Below are positions 25,072 to 31,830 of a stretch of 38,773 nt of DNA, piece after piece. Position 1 is the stretch's first letter; every line of letters begins with the position of its first letter. The notes below the pieces were generated by a model. It ran no database searches and was not told the origin of the DNA. It saw only the letters and a program-made list of their open reading frames with translations. The translations under genes and the position numbers were made by a program. Source of the stretch: an uncultured Oscillospiraceae bacterium (GTDB lineage Bacteria; Bacillota; Clostridia; Oscillospirales; Oscillospiraceae); contig CANRFU010000006.1 in assembly GCA_947629975.1 (NCBI GenBank), forward strand, positions 1 to 38,773, read 5' to 3'.

Positions 25072-26286
25072 TTGAAGGATCCCGACAACAAAAAATATAT
25101 CAAGCTGGGCGTCACCGGCGTGGCGGTCATCGTGGTGAGCCTTCTGTTCTTCTTCCTGATGTTCCGCCTGCCGGAGCTGTCCCGATTCCTGGCGGTGGTG
25201 GCCGGCATCCTGACCCCTTTCCTCTACGGGGCGGTCATCGCCTACGTGCTGGCCCCGGTCTGCAACCGGTTTGAGGGCCTGTTGGCCGGGATCCCCCCGC
25301 TGAAAGAGAAACAGGGCCTCCGCTCGGCCCTCTCCATCATGCTGTCCCTGGCCCTGGCGGTGCTCATCATCTGGGCGCTGGTGATGCTGGTCATCCCCCA
25401 GGTGTGGGAGAGCATCGTGGCCATCGCCAACGCAATCCCCGGCCAGCTGGCCAACGCCAACCGCTGGCTCCACCGGGTGCTGGAGGATCAGCCCCAGCTC
25501 CAGACCCTTTGGGACTCGGTGTACTCCACCGCCGTGGAGAAATTCAACGAGTGGATGCAGACCGGCCTGATGCCCACCGTGAACACCCTCATCACCCAGA
25601 TCACCACCCAGCTGGCGGCCTTCTTCTCGGTGCTGAAAAATCTGTTTCTGGGCGTCCTGATCTCGATCTACTTCCTGGCCAGCCGTAAGGTCTTCGCCGT
25701 CCAGGCCAGAATGGCGCTCTACGGGGTCTTCCCCCGCCGGGCCGCCTCCCTCATCGAGGACGAGTTCCACTACGCCGACAAAATGTTCAACGGCTTCCTC
25801 ATGGGCAAGCTGGTGGACTCGGCCATCATCGGGCTCATCTGCTTCGCCGCCACCTCCCTGATGGGCTTTGAGTCGGCCGCCCTCATCAGCGTGGTGGTAG
25901 GGGTCACCAACATCATCCCCTTCTTCGGCCCCTTCATCGGCGCCATCCCCTCGGCGCTGCTGCTCCTGCTGGAAAACCCCATGCACTGTGTGTACTTTCT
26001 CGTCTTCATCGTGATCCTCCAGCAGGTGGACGGCAACCTCATCGGCCCGAAGATCCTGGGCAACACCACGGGCCTCTCCAGCTTCTGGGTGCTGTTCTCC
26101 ATCCTGCTGTTCGGCGGGCTGTGGGGAATCGTGGGCATGATCGTGGGCGTGCCGCTGTTCGCCGTCATCTACGACATCGCCCGCCGCCTCATCCGCTTCG
26201 GGCTGAAAAAGCACGGCAGCGCCGATCTGCTGGCGGAACCAAACAAGGACATCGCCCCCTCCGGGGGACCGGAAAAGAAAGAATAA
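25072..26286 (+). CDS. AI-2E/YtvI family permease
   Basis: This ~404-residue membrane protein has about eight helices and the AI-2E transporter (PerM/YtvI) layout. An N-terminal pair of helices precedes a long amphipathic central region, and four C-terminal helices contain IIPFFGPFIGAIPSALL and the DGNLIGPKILG motif. Family members are exporters or Na+/H+-type antiporters of unclear substrate; the AI-2 name rests on one E. coli protein. The start is taken as TTG 25072, seven bases after GGGGGTGATC. The in-frame TTG at 25009 and the ATGs near 25036 fall inside the promoter. GTG 25063 is an alternative. DUF362 follows after 19 bases. Confidence 0.85.
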   Translation: MKDPDNKKYIKLGVTGVAVIVVSLLFFFLMFRLPELSRFLAVVAGILTPFLYGAVIAYVLAPVCNRFEGLLAGIPPLKEKQGLRSALSIMLSLALAVLIIWALVMLVIPQVWESIVAIANAIPGQLANANRWLHRVLEDQPQLQTLWDSVYSTAVEKFNEWMQTGLMPTVNTLITQITTQLAAFFSVLKNLFLGVLISIYFLASRKVFAVQARMALYGVFPRRAASLIEDEFHYADKMFNGFLMGKLVDSAIIGLICFAATSLMGFESAALISVVVGVTNIIPFFGPFIGAIPSALLLLLENPMHCVYFLVFIVILQQVDGNLIGPKILGNTTGLSSFWVLFSILLFGGLWGIVGMIVGVPLFAVIYDIARRLIRFGLKKHGSADLLAEPNKDIAPSGGPEKKE

Positions 26287-26305
26287 TCGAACAGGAGGCC
26301 GCGAT

Positions 26306-27181
26306 ATGAAATCCAAAGTCTATTTCACCAAAACCATCACCCCCGAATCCCTCATCAGGCTGTATGACGCCATGGGCGTCCAGCTCCCGGGCAGGGTGGG
26401 CGTCAAGATCCACTCCGGCGAGACGGGCAACCAGAACTTCCTCCGCCCCGCCCTGCTGGGCCCCGTCATCAACCACGCGGGCTGCGCCATCGTGGAGTGC
26501 AACACCGCCTACGCAGGCACCCGGGACACCACAAAGGCCCACTGGGACACCATGAAGGCCCACGGCTGGACCGGCGCCGCCCCCGTGGACATCCTGGACG
26601 AGGACGGCGACATGGAGCTGCCGGTGAACGGCGGCAAACACCTGAAGGTGAACTACGTGGGCGCCCACCTGAAGAACTACGACTCCCTGTTCATCCTCTC
26701 CCACTTCAAGGGCCACCCCATGGGCGGCTTCGGCGGCGCGCTGAAAAACATGTCCATCGGCCTGGCCTCCTCCCGGGGCAAGCAGCACATCCATGTGGGC
26801 GGCAGCGGGTCCGAGGGCTTCAACGCCCTGATGACCGCCGACCACGACGCCTTCCTGGAGTCCATGGCCGACGCGGACAAGGCCGTCATGGACTACTACG
26901 GCGACAAGCTGGCCTTTATGAACGTGATGGCCAACCTGTCTGTGGACTGCGACTGCTGCAACGTGGCCGCCGACCCGGAGATGGGCGACGTGGGCGCTCT
27001 GGCCTCCCTGGACCCGGTGGCCCTGGATCAGGCCTGCCTGGACCTGGTGTACAACTCCCCCGACCCCGGCAAGAAGGCCCTCATCGAGCGCATCGAGTCC
27101 CGCAACGGCCTGCTCACCGTCAAGGCGGCGGTGGCCCTGGGCCTGGGCTCCACCGAGTACGAGCTGGTGGACATCGGCTGA
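26306..27181 (+). CDS. DUF362 domain-containing protein
   Basis: This 291-residue protein of the DUF362 family has the conserved VGVKIHSGE, YAGTRDTTKAH and GALKNMSIGLASSRGK segments and a DCDCCN cysteine cluster at about 213-217. Many relatives carry a C-terminal 4Fe-4S ferredoxin domain; this short form lacks it and ends soon after the VALDQACLDLV stretch. No enzymatic function is established for this type. It shares a transcript with the AI-2E-type permease and is followed by a strong terminator. Ribosome binding site CAGGAGG. Confidence 0.87.
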   Translation: MKSKVYFTKTITPESLIRLYDAMGVQLPGRVGVKIHSGETGNQNFLRPALLGPVINHAGCAIVECNTAYAGTRDTTKAHWDTMKAHGWTGAAPVDILDEDGDMELPVNGGKHLKVNYVGAHLKNYDSLFILSHFKGHPMGGFGGALKNMSIGLASSRGKQHIHVGGSGSEGFNALMTADHDAFLESMADADKAVMDYYGDKLAFMNVMANLSVDCDCCNVAADPEMGDVGALASLDPVALDQACLDLVYNSPDPGKKALIERIESRNGLLTVKAAVALGLGSTEYELVDIG

Positions 27182-27195
27182 ATCTGGATATGACA

Positions 27196-27224
27196 AGAGG
27201 GCGGCTTTCAGCCGCCCTCTTTTT
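27196..27224. terminator. Shared terminator between DUF362 gene and mnmA
   Basis: An 11-bp perfect stem (27196-27206 with 27210-27220) with a TTC loop is followed by TTTT on the plus strand. The mnmA stop codon lies four bases beyond on the opposite strand. Confidence 0.9.
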
Positions 27225-27227
27225 GCA

Positions 27228-28298
27228 TCATAACACCTCTTTGATGGTCCCGCCCCCCAGGACCGTCCCGTCCCGGTAGAGGACGGCCGCCTGGCCGGGG
27301 GTCACCGCCCGCTGGGGCTCGCGGAAGCGGAGGATCACCCGCTCCCCCTCCGCCGTGACGGTCACCGGCTGCTCCCTCATGCGGTAGCGGGTCTTGACCT
27401 CCGCCTCAAAGGGCCCCTCGGGGGTCAGGGCCATCCAGTTCCAGTCCTCCGCCGCGCAGCTTTCGCTGTACAGGGCGCTCTCCGGCCCCAGGGTCACCGT
27501 GTTGGCCGCCATATCCTTGGCACAGACGTACACCCGCTCCCCGGCGGGCACGCCTAAGCCCCGCCGCTGGCCGATGGTGTATCCGGCGGCCCCCCGGTGG
27601 GTCCCCAGCACGTTCCCCGCCCGGTCGATCAGGTCGCCGGGGACGCTTTTCTCCCCCGTGTGCCGCTCGATGAAGGCCAGGTAGTCCCCGTCGGGGACGA
27701 AGCAGATGTCCTGGCTATCGTGCTTGCGGGCGTTGACAAAGCCCTCGGACTCCGCCAGGGCCCGGACCTCCCCCTTGGTCATCCCCCCCAGGGGGAACAG
27801 GGTGTGGGCCAGCTGGTCCTGGGTCATGGCGTACAGCACATAGCTCTGGTCCCGGCTGAGGTCGGCGGCCTTTTGCAGCAGATACCGCCCGTCCTGTTGG
27901 ATGATCCGGGCGTAGTGCCCTGTGGCGATATAGGCACACCCCAGCTCCTGTGCCCTCCGGTACAGCCGCTCAAATTTCAGATACCGGTTGCAGTCGATGC
28001 AGGGGTTGGGGGTCTCCCCCGCCCGGTAGCTGTCGATGAACTTCCGGATGACCTTTTCCTCGAAGTCGTCCATGAAGTTGAAGGTGTAGTGGGGGATGCC
28101 CAGCCGGTAGCACACCGCTTTGGCGTCCTCCACGTCGTCCAGGGTGCAGCAGGGGTGGCCCTTGTCCAGGCCGATGTCCTCGTTGCCGAACAGCCGCATG
28201 GTGGCGCCGATGCACTCGTACCCCCGCCGCATCAGCAGCAGGGCCGCCGCGCTGGAGTCCACCCCGCCGCTCATGGCCACCAGGACCTTCTCCGCCAT
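27228..28298 (-). CDS. mnmA: tRNA-specific 2-thiouridylase MnmA
   Basis: This ~356-residue enzyme adds sulfur at U34 of tRNA-Lys, -Glu and -Gln. It has the ATP-binding PP-loop AMSGGVDSS, the first catalytic cysteine in NPCIDCNRYLKF (about residue 101), the second in SQDICFVPDGDY (about residue 198) and the C-terminal beta-barrel region with YTIGQRRGLG. The sulfur donor is a persulfide from a cysteine desulfurase; one is encoded at 11444. Start 28298 is seven bases from the AAAGGGGG site; ATG 28301 is equally possible and adds one Met. It is transcribed from a perfect consensus promoter (28330-28358). Confidence 0.95.
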   Translation of the reverse strand: MAEKVLVAMSGGVDSSAAALLLMRRGYECIGATMRLFGNEDIGLDKGHPCCTLDDVEDAKAVCYRLGIPHYTFNFMDDFEEKVIRKFIDSYRAGETPNPCIDCNRYLKFERLYRRAQELGCAYIATGHYARIIQQDGRYLLQKAADLSRDQSYVLYAMTQDQLAHTLFPLGGMTKGEVRALAESEGFVNARKHDSQDICFVPDGDYLAFIERHTGEKSVPGDLIDRAGNVLGTHRGAAGYTIGQRRGLGVPAGERVYVCAKDMAANTVTLGPESALYSESCAAEDWNWMALTPEGPFEAEVKTRYRMREQPVTVTAEGERVILRFREPQRAVTPGQAAVLYRDGTVLGGGTIKEVL

Positions 28299-28329
28299 CA
28301 TGCCGCCCCCTTTCATCGGTTTCGCTCAG

Positions 28330-28358
28330 ATTATAAGGCCCCGGCCCTCCCCTGTCAA
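28330..28358 (-). promoter_or_regulatory. Perfect consensus promoter of mnmA
   Basis: On the minus strand TTGACA (28353-28358) and TATAAT (28330-28335) are separated by exactly 17 bp. Both hexamers are perfect sigma-A consensus. The spacer is GC-rich because it is also the 3' arm of the upstream terminator stem. Confidence 0.88.
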
Positions 28359-28373
28359 GGGAAGAGCCGGGGC
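28338..28373 (-). terminator. Terminator-like hairpin of the YhfC-MerR cassette, overlapping the mnmA promoter
   Basis: On the minus strand a 15-bp stem with two G-T pairs (28373-28359 with 28352-28338) closes a six-base TTGACA loop. The mnmA -10 region (CTTATAAT) follows where a U tract would be. It lies 17 bases after the stop of the gene at 28391. Confidence 0.7.
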
Positions 28374-28390
28374 GCTGTCTGTTATGGAAC

Positions 28391-28783
28391 TCAGCCGGAG
28401 ATCTTGAATCCGCCTTTGTGGCTGTCCGCGTCAAGGGTGATCTCGGTCCTGCCTGTGGTCTCCACGTCAAAGGACGCGGTCCCGATGTCCCGCCGGGAGA
28501 AAATCACGTTCCCCGCTCCGTCCCTCATCTCGATGGAGAGGGCGCCGGACTGGGTCTCCACCTCCACGTGGAGGACGTCCCCCTCCGGGTGAAGGGTGTG
28601 TCGCTCCTGGCCGTCCAGCATCACATAGCTGGCCGACCACTCCCGCCAGCCCCCATGCCCCATATAGCCCATCCGGACGGAGGACCGTTCGGTGCCGAAG
28701 ACCACCGCCACGATGATCAGCGCGGCTAACAGGACCCCCGCCAGCACGAAGGCCAGAGGGCCCTTTGCCCGATACCGTTTCAT
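28391..28783 (-). CDS. Single-pass membrane protein of unknown function
   Basis: This 130-residue protein has a short basic N-terminus, one membrane helix (about 10-29) and an extracytoplasmic domain of ~100 residues. The domain is predicted to be beta-rich, with a GALSIEMRDGAGNVIFSRRD region and an ETTGRTEITLDAD stretch. I do not recognise a family. The ATG at 28783 has only a weak ribosome binding site (ATCGGGT), so translation may depend on coupling from ybjQ, whose stop is 22 bases upstream. It is the last gene of the YhfC-MerR cassette. An anchored envelope domain fits a membrane-stress context, but that is inference. Confidence 0.72.
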   Translation of the reverse strand: MKRYRAKGPLAFVLAGVLLAALIIVAVVFGTERSSVRMGYMGHGGWREWSASYVMLDGQERHTLHPEGDVLHVEVETQSGALSIEMRDGAGNVIFSRRDIGTASFDVETTGRTEITLDADSHKGGFKISG

Positions 28784-28805
28784 ACCCGATCGATCCGCGC
28801 CGGGG

Positions 28806-29123
28806 TCACTTGTACTTGACGGCGGTGCCGTAGGCCACCACCTCGGCGGCCCCCTGCATGACCGAGGACGAGCCGTACCGGATGTTCAGGATGGCGTCGG
28901 CCCCCAGGGCCTCGGCCTCGTCCACCATCCGCTTGGTGGCGATCTGGCGGGCCTCGGTGAGCATCTCGGTGTAGCCCACGATCTCTCCGCCGACGAGGGT
29001 CTTCATGCCCGCCATGAAGTCCTTGCCGAAGTGCTTGCACTGGACGATGGTGCCCTTCACCACGCCCAGGGCCTCGAACTTCTTATCAGAGCCGGGGATA
29101 TAGTCAATATTGAGCAGCAGCAT
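28806..29123 (-). CDS. YbjQ/UPF0145 family protein
   Basis: This 105-residue protein of the YbjQ (DUF74) family opens with LNIDYIPG instead of the more usual TTTT..I. It keeps the family core EALGVVKGTIV, TEARQIATKRMVDEAEALGADAILNIRYGSS and the C-terminal AYGTAVKY. Members form symmetric oligomers and were suggested to bind metals, but no activity is proven. It overlaps the upstream membrane gene by 20 bases, so it is likely translated with it. Placement in a MerR-controlled cassette is notable, as MerR proteins often sense metals or stress. Ribosome binding site AAGGAGG. Confidence 0.88.
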   Translation of the reverse strand: MLLLNIDYIPGSDKKFEALGVVKGTIVQCKHFGKDFMAGMKTLVGGEIVGYTEMLTEARQIATKRMVDEAEALGADAILNIRYGSSSVMQGAAEVVAYGTAVKYK

Positions 29124-29370
29124 CTGATTCTCCTCCTTCGATTTCTTTGAAGCGCGCCCTCAGCACCCACAGGGCGGGCAGGAACAGCAGAACGAAAACA
29201 GCAGCGCAAATCCCCAGGACGATCTGGGCCGCCAGAGGGATCTCCGGGATGAAGCACAGGCCCGCCATCACCGCCGCCGAGCCCAGCATGATCAGCCCAT
29301 AAATGGCAACCCCCAGGGCAGCAGCCCGTTTTTTCCGGCGGTGGGCCGCCTCAATACTTTCTGGCCTCAT
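29104..29370 (-). CDS. Small two-helix membrane protein
   Basis: This 88-residue protein has two membrane helices (about 17-39 and 44-69) and a charged C-terminus. I recognise no family. It overlaps merR by 20 bases upstream and ybjQ by 20 bases downstream, an unusually tight arrangement that implies translational coupling. The ribosome binding site GGGGGAGG lies inside merR. It could be a membrane partner of the regulator or the protease in this cassette, which is inference from position only. Confidence 0.78.
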   Translation of the reverse strand: MRPESIEAAHRRKKRAAALGVAIYGLIMLGSAAVMAGLCFIPEIPLAAQIVLGICAAVFVLLFLPALWVLRARFKEIEGGESDAAAQY

Positions 29371-30001
29371 CTTCCTCCCCCTTTCCGATCTCCCGGATGC
29401 GCTGGATCAGGGCGTACAGCACCCCGAAGATCACCACCACCGGGACGGCGATCAGAATGACCAGCGTCCACAGGGGCGGGGCGTACTCCGGGTCGATGGT
29501 GTACGCCCACACGATGAGCCCGATGGGCGCCGCCATCAGCAGCGTCATGAGGAGCGCCACCACCGTGGGCGCCACATAACGCCTGATCTTGTCGGTCTTT
29601 TTCACATTCACAAATCTGGTCCCCTCCTGTTCTTTCTGGGCCATCCGCGCCAGCACCCCGTCGGCGTCCAGGGTGTCCAGCCTCGCGTGGTCCTCTTTCA
29701 GGGAGGCGCACAGCGCCGCCATCTCCGCCAGACTGGCCTTCCGCCGCTCCAGCTGGATCACATGCCGGTCCATGGCGTCCTTCAGGGTCAGTTCCCCGGA
29801 TTTGAGCCGCTTGATCTCCTCGATGGGCACGTCCAGCATCCGCAGCAGCCGGATCTTTTTCAGCCACTCCACGTCGGCCTCGCCGTAGTCCCGGTAGCCG
29901 TTCTCGCTGTTGCGGCCGGGGGTGAGCAGCCCCTCCTTTTCATAAAAGCGGATGTTGCCCTTGGTGATCCCCGCCAGCCGTTCCACCTCGTTGATCTTCA
30001 C
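29351..30001 (-). CDS. Membrane-anchored MerR family transcriptional regulator
   Basis: This 216-residue protein has an N-terminal MerR winged helix-turn-helix (1-70: KINEVERLAGITKGNIRFYEKEGLL, NGYRDYGEADVEWLKKI), a coiled-coil dimerisation helix (about 78-125) and a C-terminal hairpin of two membrane helices (about 143-167 and 177-198). The membrane anchor replaces the usual ligand-binding domain. The GTG at 30001 is preceded by AAGGGAGG; codons upstream run into the operator. Its own promoter (30026-30056) and that of the neighbouring protease (30854-30884) are near-identical MerR-type promoters, so it probably controls both. The signal is presumably membrane-related. Confidence 0.9.
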   Translation of the reverse strand: MKINEVERLAGITKGNIRFYEKEGLLTPGRNSENGYRDYGEADVEWLKKIRLLRMLDVPIEEIKRLKSGELTLKDAMDRHVIQLERRKASLAEMAALCASLKEDHARLDTLDADGVLARMAQKEQEGTRFVNVKKTDKIRRYVAPTVVALLMTLLMAAPIGLIVWAYTIDPEYAPPLWTLVILIAVPVVVIFGVLYALIQRIREIGKGEEDEARKY

Positions 30002-30025
30002 GGCCCTCGCCTCCCTTCTGAGCCC

Positions 30026-30056
30026 ACCGTACACCTTCCACCAAGTGGAAAGTCAA
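30026..30056 (-). promoter_or_regulatory. MerR-type promoter and operator of the merR gene
   Basis: On the minus strand TTGACT (30051-30056) and TACGGT (30026-30031) are 19 bp apart, the long spacer typical of MerR-activated promoters. The spacer holds a perfect dyad, TTCCAC-N3-GTGGAA (30036-30050). The -35 overlaps the stop codon of the upstream protease gene. Confidence 0.85.
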
Positions 30057-30811
30057 GAGGTTTTTTGCGTTTTTTTCAAATTTTGATAGACGATCCCCGC
30101 GAGGCAGGCCGCCAGCACCGCAACGGCCGCCGTGGCCGCCTCCGCCGCCGCGATGCCCGCTTTGGCGTTCAGCGTCACCGCCAGGAAGTCGGCCCCCGCG
30201 TGGAGCAGGACGGCGGCGAAGTACAGCCAGCCCTTCCCCGGCTGCCGCGCGGCGGCGAACACCAGCACGGAGTTGCTGACATGAAGGGCCACCGCCAGCA
30301 CCCGCTCCAAAGCCGTCCAGAGGAACATCCACGCCGGGACAGCCGCCACGGTCTCCGCTGCGGACAGCACCGCCGGGTCGGTGACGGCGCCGCTCCCCGC
30401 CAGCAGCAGCACAAGCAGATTGTTCAGCATGGCGACGCCCACGACCAGCACCGCCTCGGCGCCGCCGTGGCCCGCGCCATAGGCCAGGGCCGTGGCGGGT
30501 GCCGTGTGCTTTTTCAGCAGGAACCGGAAAGCAATGAACCGCCCCGTCTCCTCAAAGAACCCCGCCGCCAGGCCGCCGTAAAGGCCGTAGAGCCAGATAT
30601 TCCCCTGGATCGCCCCACCCAGGGGGCCGCCCAGCACCAGGGCGTGGAGTATCTGCTCCAGCACTAAGGCGGAGACAATAAAGGTCCCCGCGCCCACCCA
30701 GAAGGCGGACCACCTTCCCCCTTTCCTGCGGTACCACAGCATCAGGCCCAGGGGCAGGGCCAGCGTCAGAAGCCCGGTAAACACGATCGCCGCGATCTGC
30801 AACGCGCTCAC
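30053..30811 (-). CDS. YhfC-like glutamic-type intramembrane protease
   Basis: This 252-residue polytopic protein has about seven helices. It carries the motif pattern of the YhfC family in the CPBP-like intramembrane protease group: FFEETGRFIAFR (EExxR, about 92-103), YGAGHGGAEA (about 116-125), ALHVSNSVLVF and LLHAGADFLA. The Glu and His residues lie in or near membrane segments and fit an active site. The start at GTG 30811 follows GGAGAGGAA; the open frame upstream contains the -10 of its promoter and cannot be coding from that transcript. It precedes merR by 51 bases and has a promoter nearly identical to merR's. The substrate is unknown. Confidence 0.85.
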   Translation of the reverse strand: MSALQIAAIVFTGLLTLALPLGLMLWYRRKGGRWSAFWVGAGTFIVSALVLEQILHALVLGGPLGGAIQGNIWLYGLYGGLAAGFFEETGRFIAFRFLLKKHTAPATALAYGAGHGGAEAVLVVGVAMLNNLLVLLLAGSGAVTDPAVLSAAETVAAVPAWMFLWTALERVLAVALHVSNSVLVFAAARQPGKGWLYFAAVLLHAGADFLAVTLNAKAGIAAAEAATAAVAVLAACLAGIVYQNLKKTQKTS

Positions 30812-30853
30812 TTCCTCTCCAGTTTCGGGGCGCCGCGGCCCCCTTTCAAGGTC

Positions 30854-30884
30854 AGCGTACACCTTCCACCAAGTAGAAGGTCAA
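30854..30884 (-). promoter_or_regulatory. MerR-type promoter and operator of the yhfC-like gene
   Basis: On the minus strand TTGACC (30879-30884) and TACGCT (30854-30859) are 19 bp apart. The spacer has the same dyad as the merR promoter with one change (TTCTAC-N3-GTGGAA on the minus strand). The segment 30856-30892 matches 30028-30064 at 34 of 37 positions. Confidence 0.84.
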
Positions 30885-30916
30885 GGGGTTTTCGCAAATT
30901 TCTCAAAATATTTTTT

Positions 30917-30942
30917 CGGGGCCGGGAGATCTCCCGGCCCCG
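30917..30942. terminator. Perfect 26-base palindrome after the GerMN gene
   Basis: A 13-bp perfect GC-rich inverted repeat centred on AGATCT lies six bases beyond the GerMN stop. On the minus strand it is followed by an A run and then TATTTT, so it is not a textbook U-tract terminator. It still probably ends the regulator-kinase-GerMN transcript. Confidence 0.5.
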
Positions 30943-30948
30943 CCGATC

Positions 30949-31830
30949 TCAATCCCGTGCCCCGGGCAGCAGCGGCCCGGACAGGTCGATCTCCCCGTAG
31001 CGGCTGACGCTCTCGCCCTCCACCAGGATCTGCACCTGTTCCACTGCGTCCAGGCTGCACAGGGTATCCACCAGGGACTCGATGACCAGCTCCCGCTCCT
31101 CCGCCGTCTCCGGCATCTCATCCAGGAGCGCCGAGGACACGTTGACTGAGCACACCCCGCCGTCCATCCAGGCGGCGTACACCGCCAGATCCGCGGGCAG
31201 CAGGGGCGCCAGGGCCTCCTCGTTCTCCGGCCCGGCGACGAGGGCCTCCAGCACCGCCTGGGCGGGGGCCTCGTCCTCGGTGAGGCGGAAGGTGCGCAGC
31301 TCATAGCCCAGCCCGCCGCCGCTGGCCATGCGGAAATAGAGGGTGGCGGGCACCTCCACCGGCTCCTCCTCCGCGCCGGAGAACACCACGTCCCCCGCCC
31401 GGAGCAGCCTTCCCTGCCCCTGTCCGTCCACAAAAATGCGCACCCCGTCGATCCCGCTGAGCTGGGTGAGGGTCAGGGTGACGCAGTAGTCGGCCAGGGT
31501 CCTGTCCACCCCCTCCAGGGCGGCATAGGGGGCGGACAGCTCCACCCGGACCACCCGGTTCTCCACCGACCAGCCCAGCAGGGCGGTGCCCGCGGGGGCA
31601 AAGGCGGCCAGCCCGCCCGCCCGGTCGCCGGGGCCGCTGAGCAGGGCGTCCATCAGGCCGGGGACGGTCCCGTCGCCCTCATAGGGCGTACCGGACAGGG
31701 CCGAGGCCAGATCGTCCCGGGCGGTGGGGAACCACAGGGACAGTCCCTCCGCCGCCTCGGCCCTGGGCCGGGCGCAGCCGGAGAGCAGACAGCACAGCGC
31801 CAGGGCCAGCGCGAACAGCCTCTTTCTCAT
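30949..31830 (-). CDS. GerMN domain lipoprotein (GerM-like)
   Basis: This 293-residue protein has a signal peptide ending in the lipobox LLSGC (Cys19), so it is a predicted membrane-anchored lipoprotein. Two GerMN domains follow: residues about 55-150 with WSVENRVVRVELSAPYAALEG, and about 180-280 with AAWMDGGVCSVNVSSALLDEM. GerM in Bacillus is required for spore and peptidoglycan assembly. The gene overlaps the histidine kinase stop by four bases. An operon of response regulator, kinase and GerMN lipoprotein parallels MtrA-MtrB-LpqB of Actinobacteria, where LpqB modulates the kinase; a similar role here is inference. Confidence 0.87.
   Translation of the reverse strand: MRKRLFALALALCCLLSGCARPRAEAAEGLSLWFPTARDDLASALSGTPYEGDGTVPGLMDALLSGPGDRAGGLAAFAPAGTALLGWSVENRVVRVELSAPYAALEGVDRTLADYCVTLTLTQLSGIDGVRIFVDGQGQGRLLRAGDVVFSGAEEEPVEVPATLYFRMASGGGLGYELRTFRLTEDEAPAQAVLEALVAGPENEEALAPLLPADLAVYAAWMDGGVCSVNVSSALLDEMPETAEERELVIESLVDTLCSLDAVEQVQILVEGESVSRYGEIDLSGPLLPGARD

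Noticed and set aside
28299-28316. Longer mnmA start (ATG at 28316)
   Set aside because: The added codons include the AAAGGGGG ribosome binding site itself, and MnmA proteins normally begin a few residues before the PP-loop strand.
30812-30862. Longer yhfC-like start at 30862
   Set aside because: The extra codons overlap the -10 of the MerR-type promoter and encode a charged non-conserved stretch. GTG 30811 has a ribosome binding site directly before a membrane helix.
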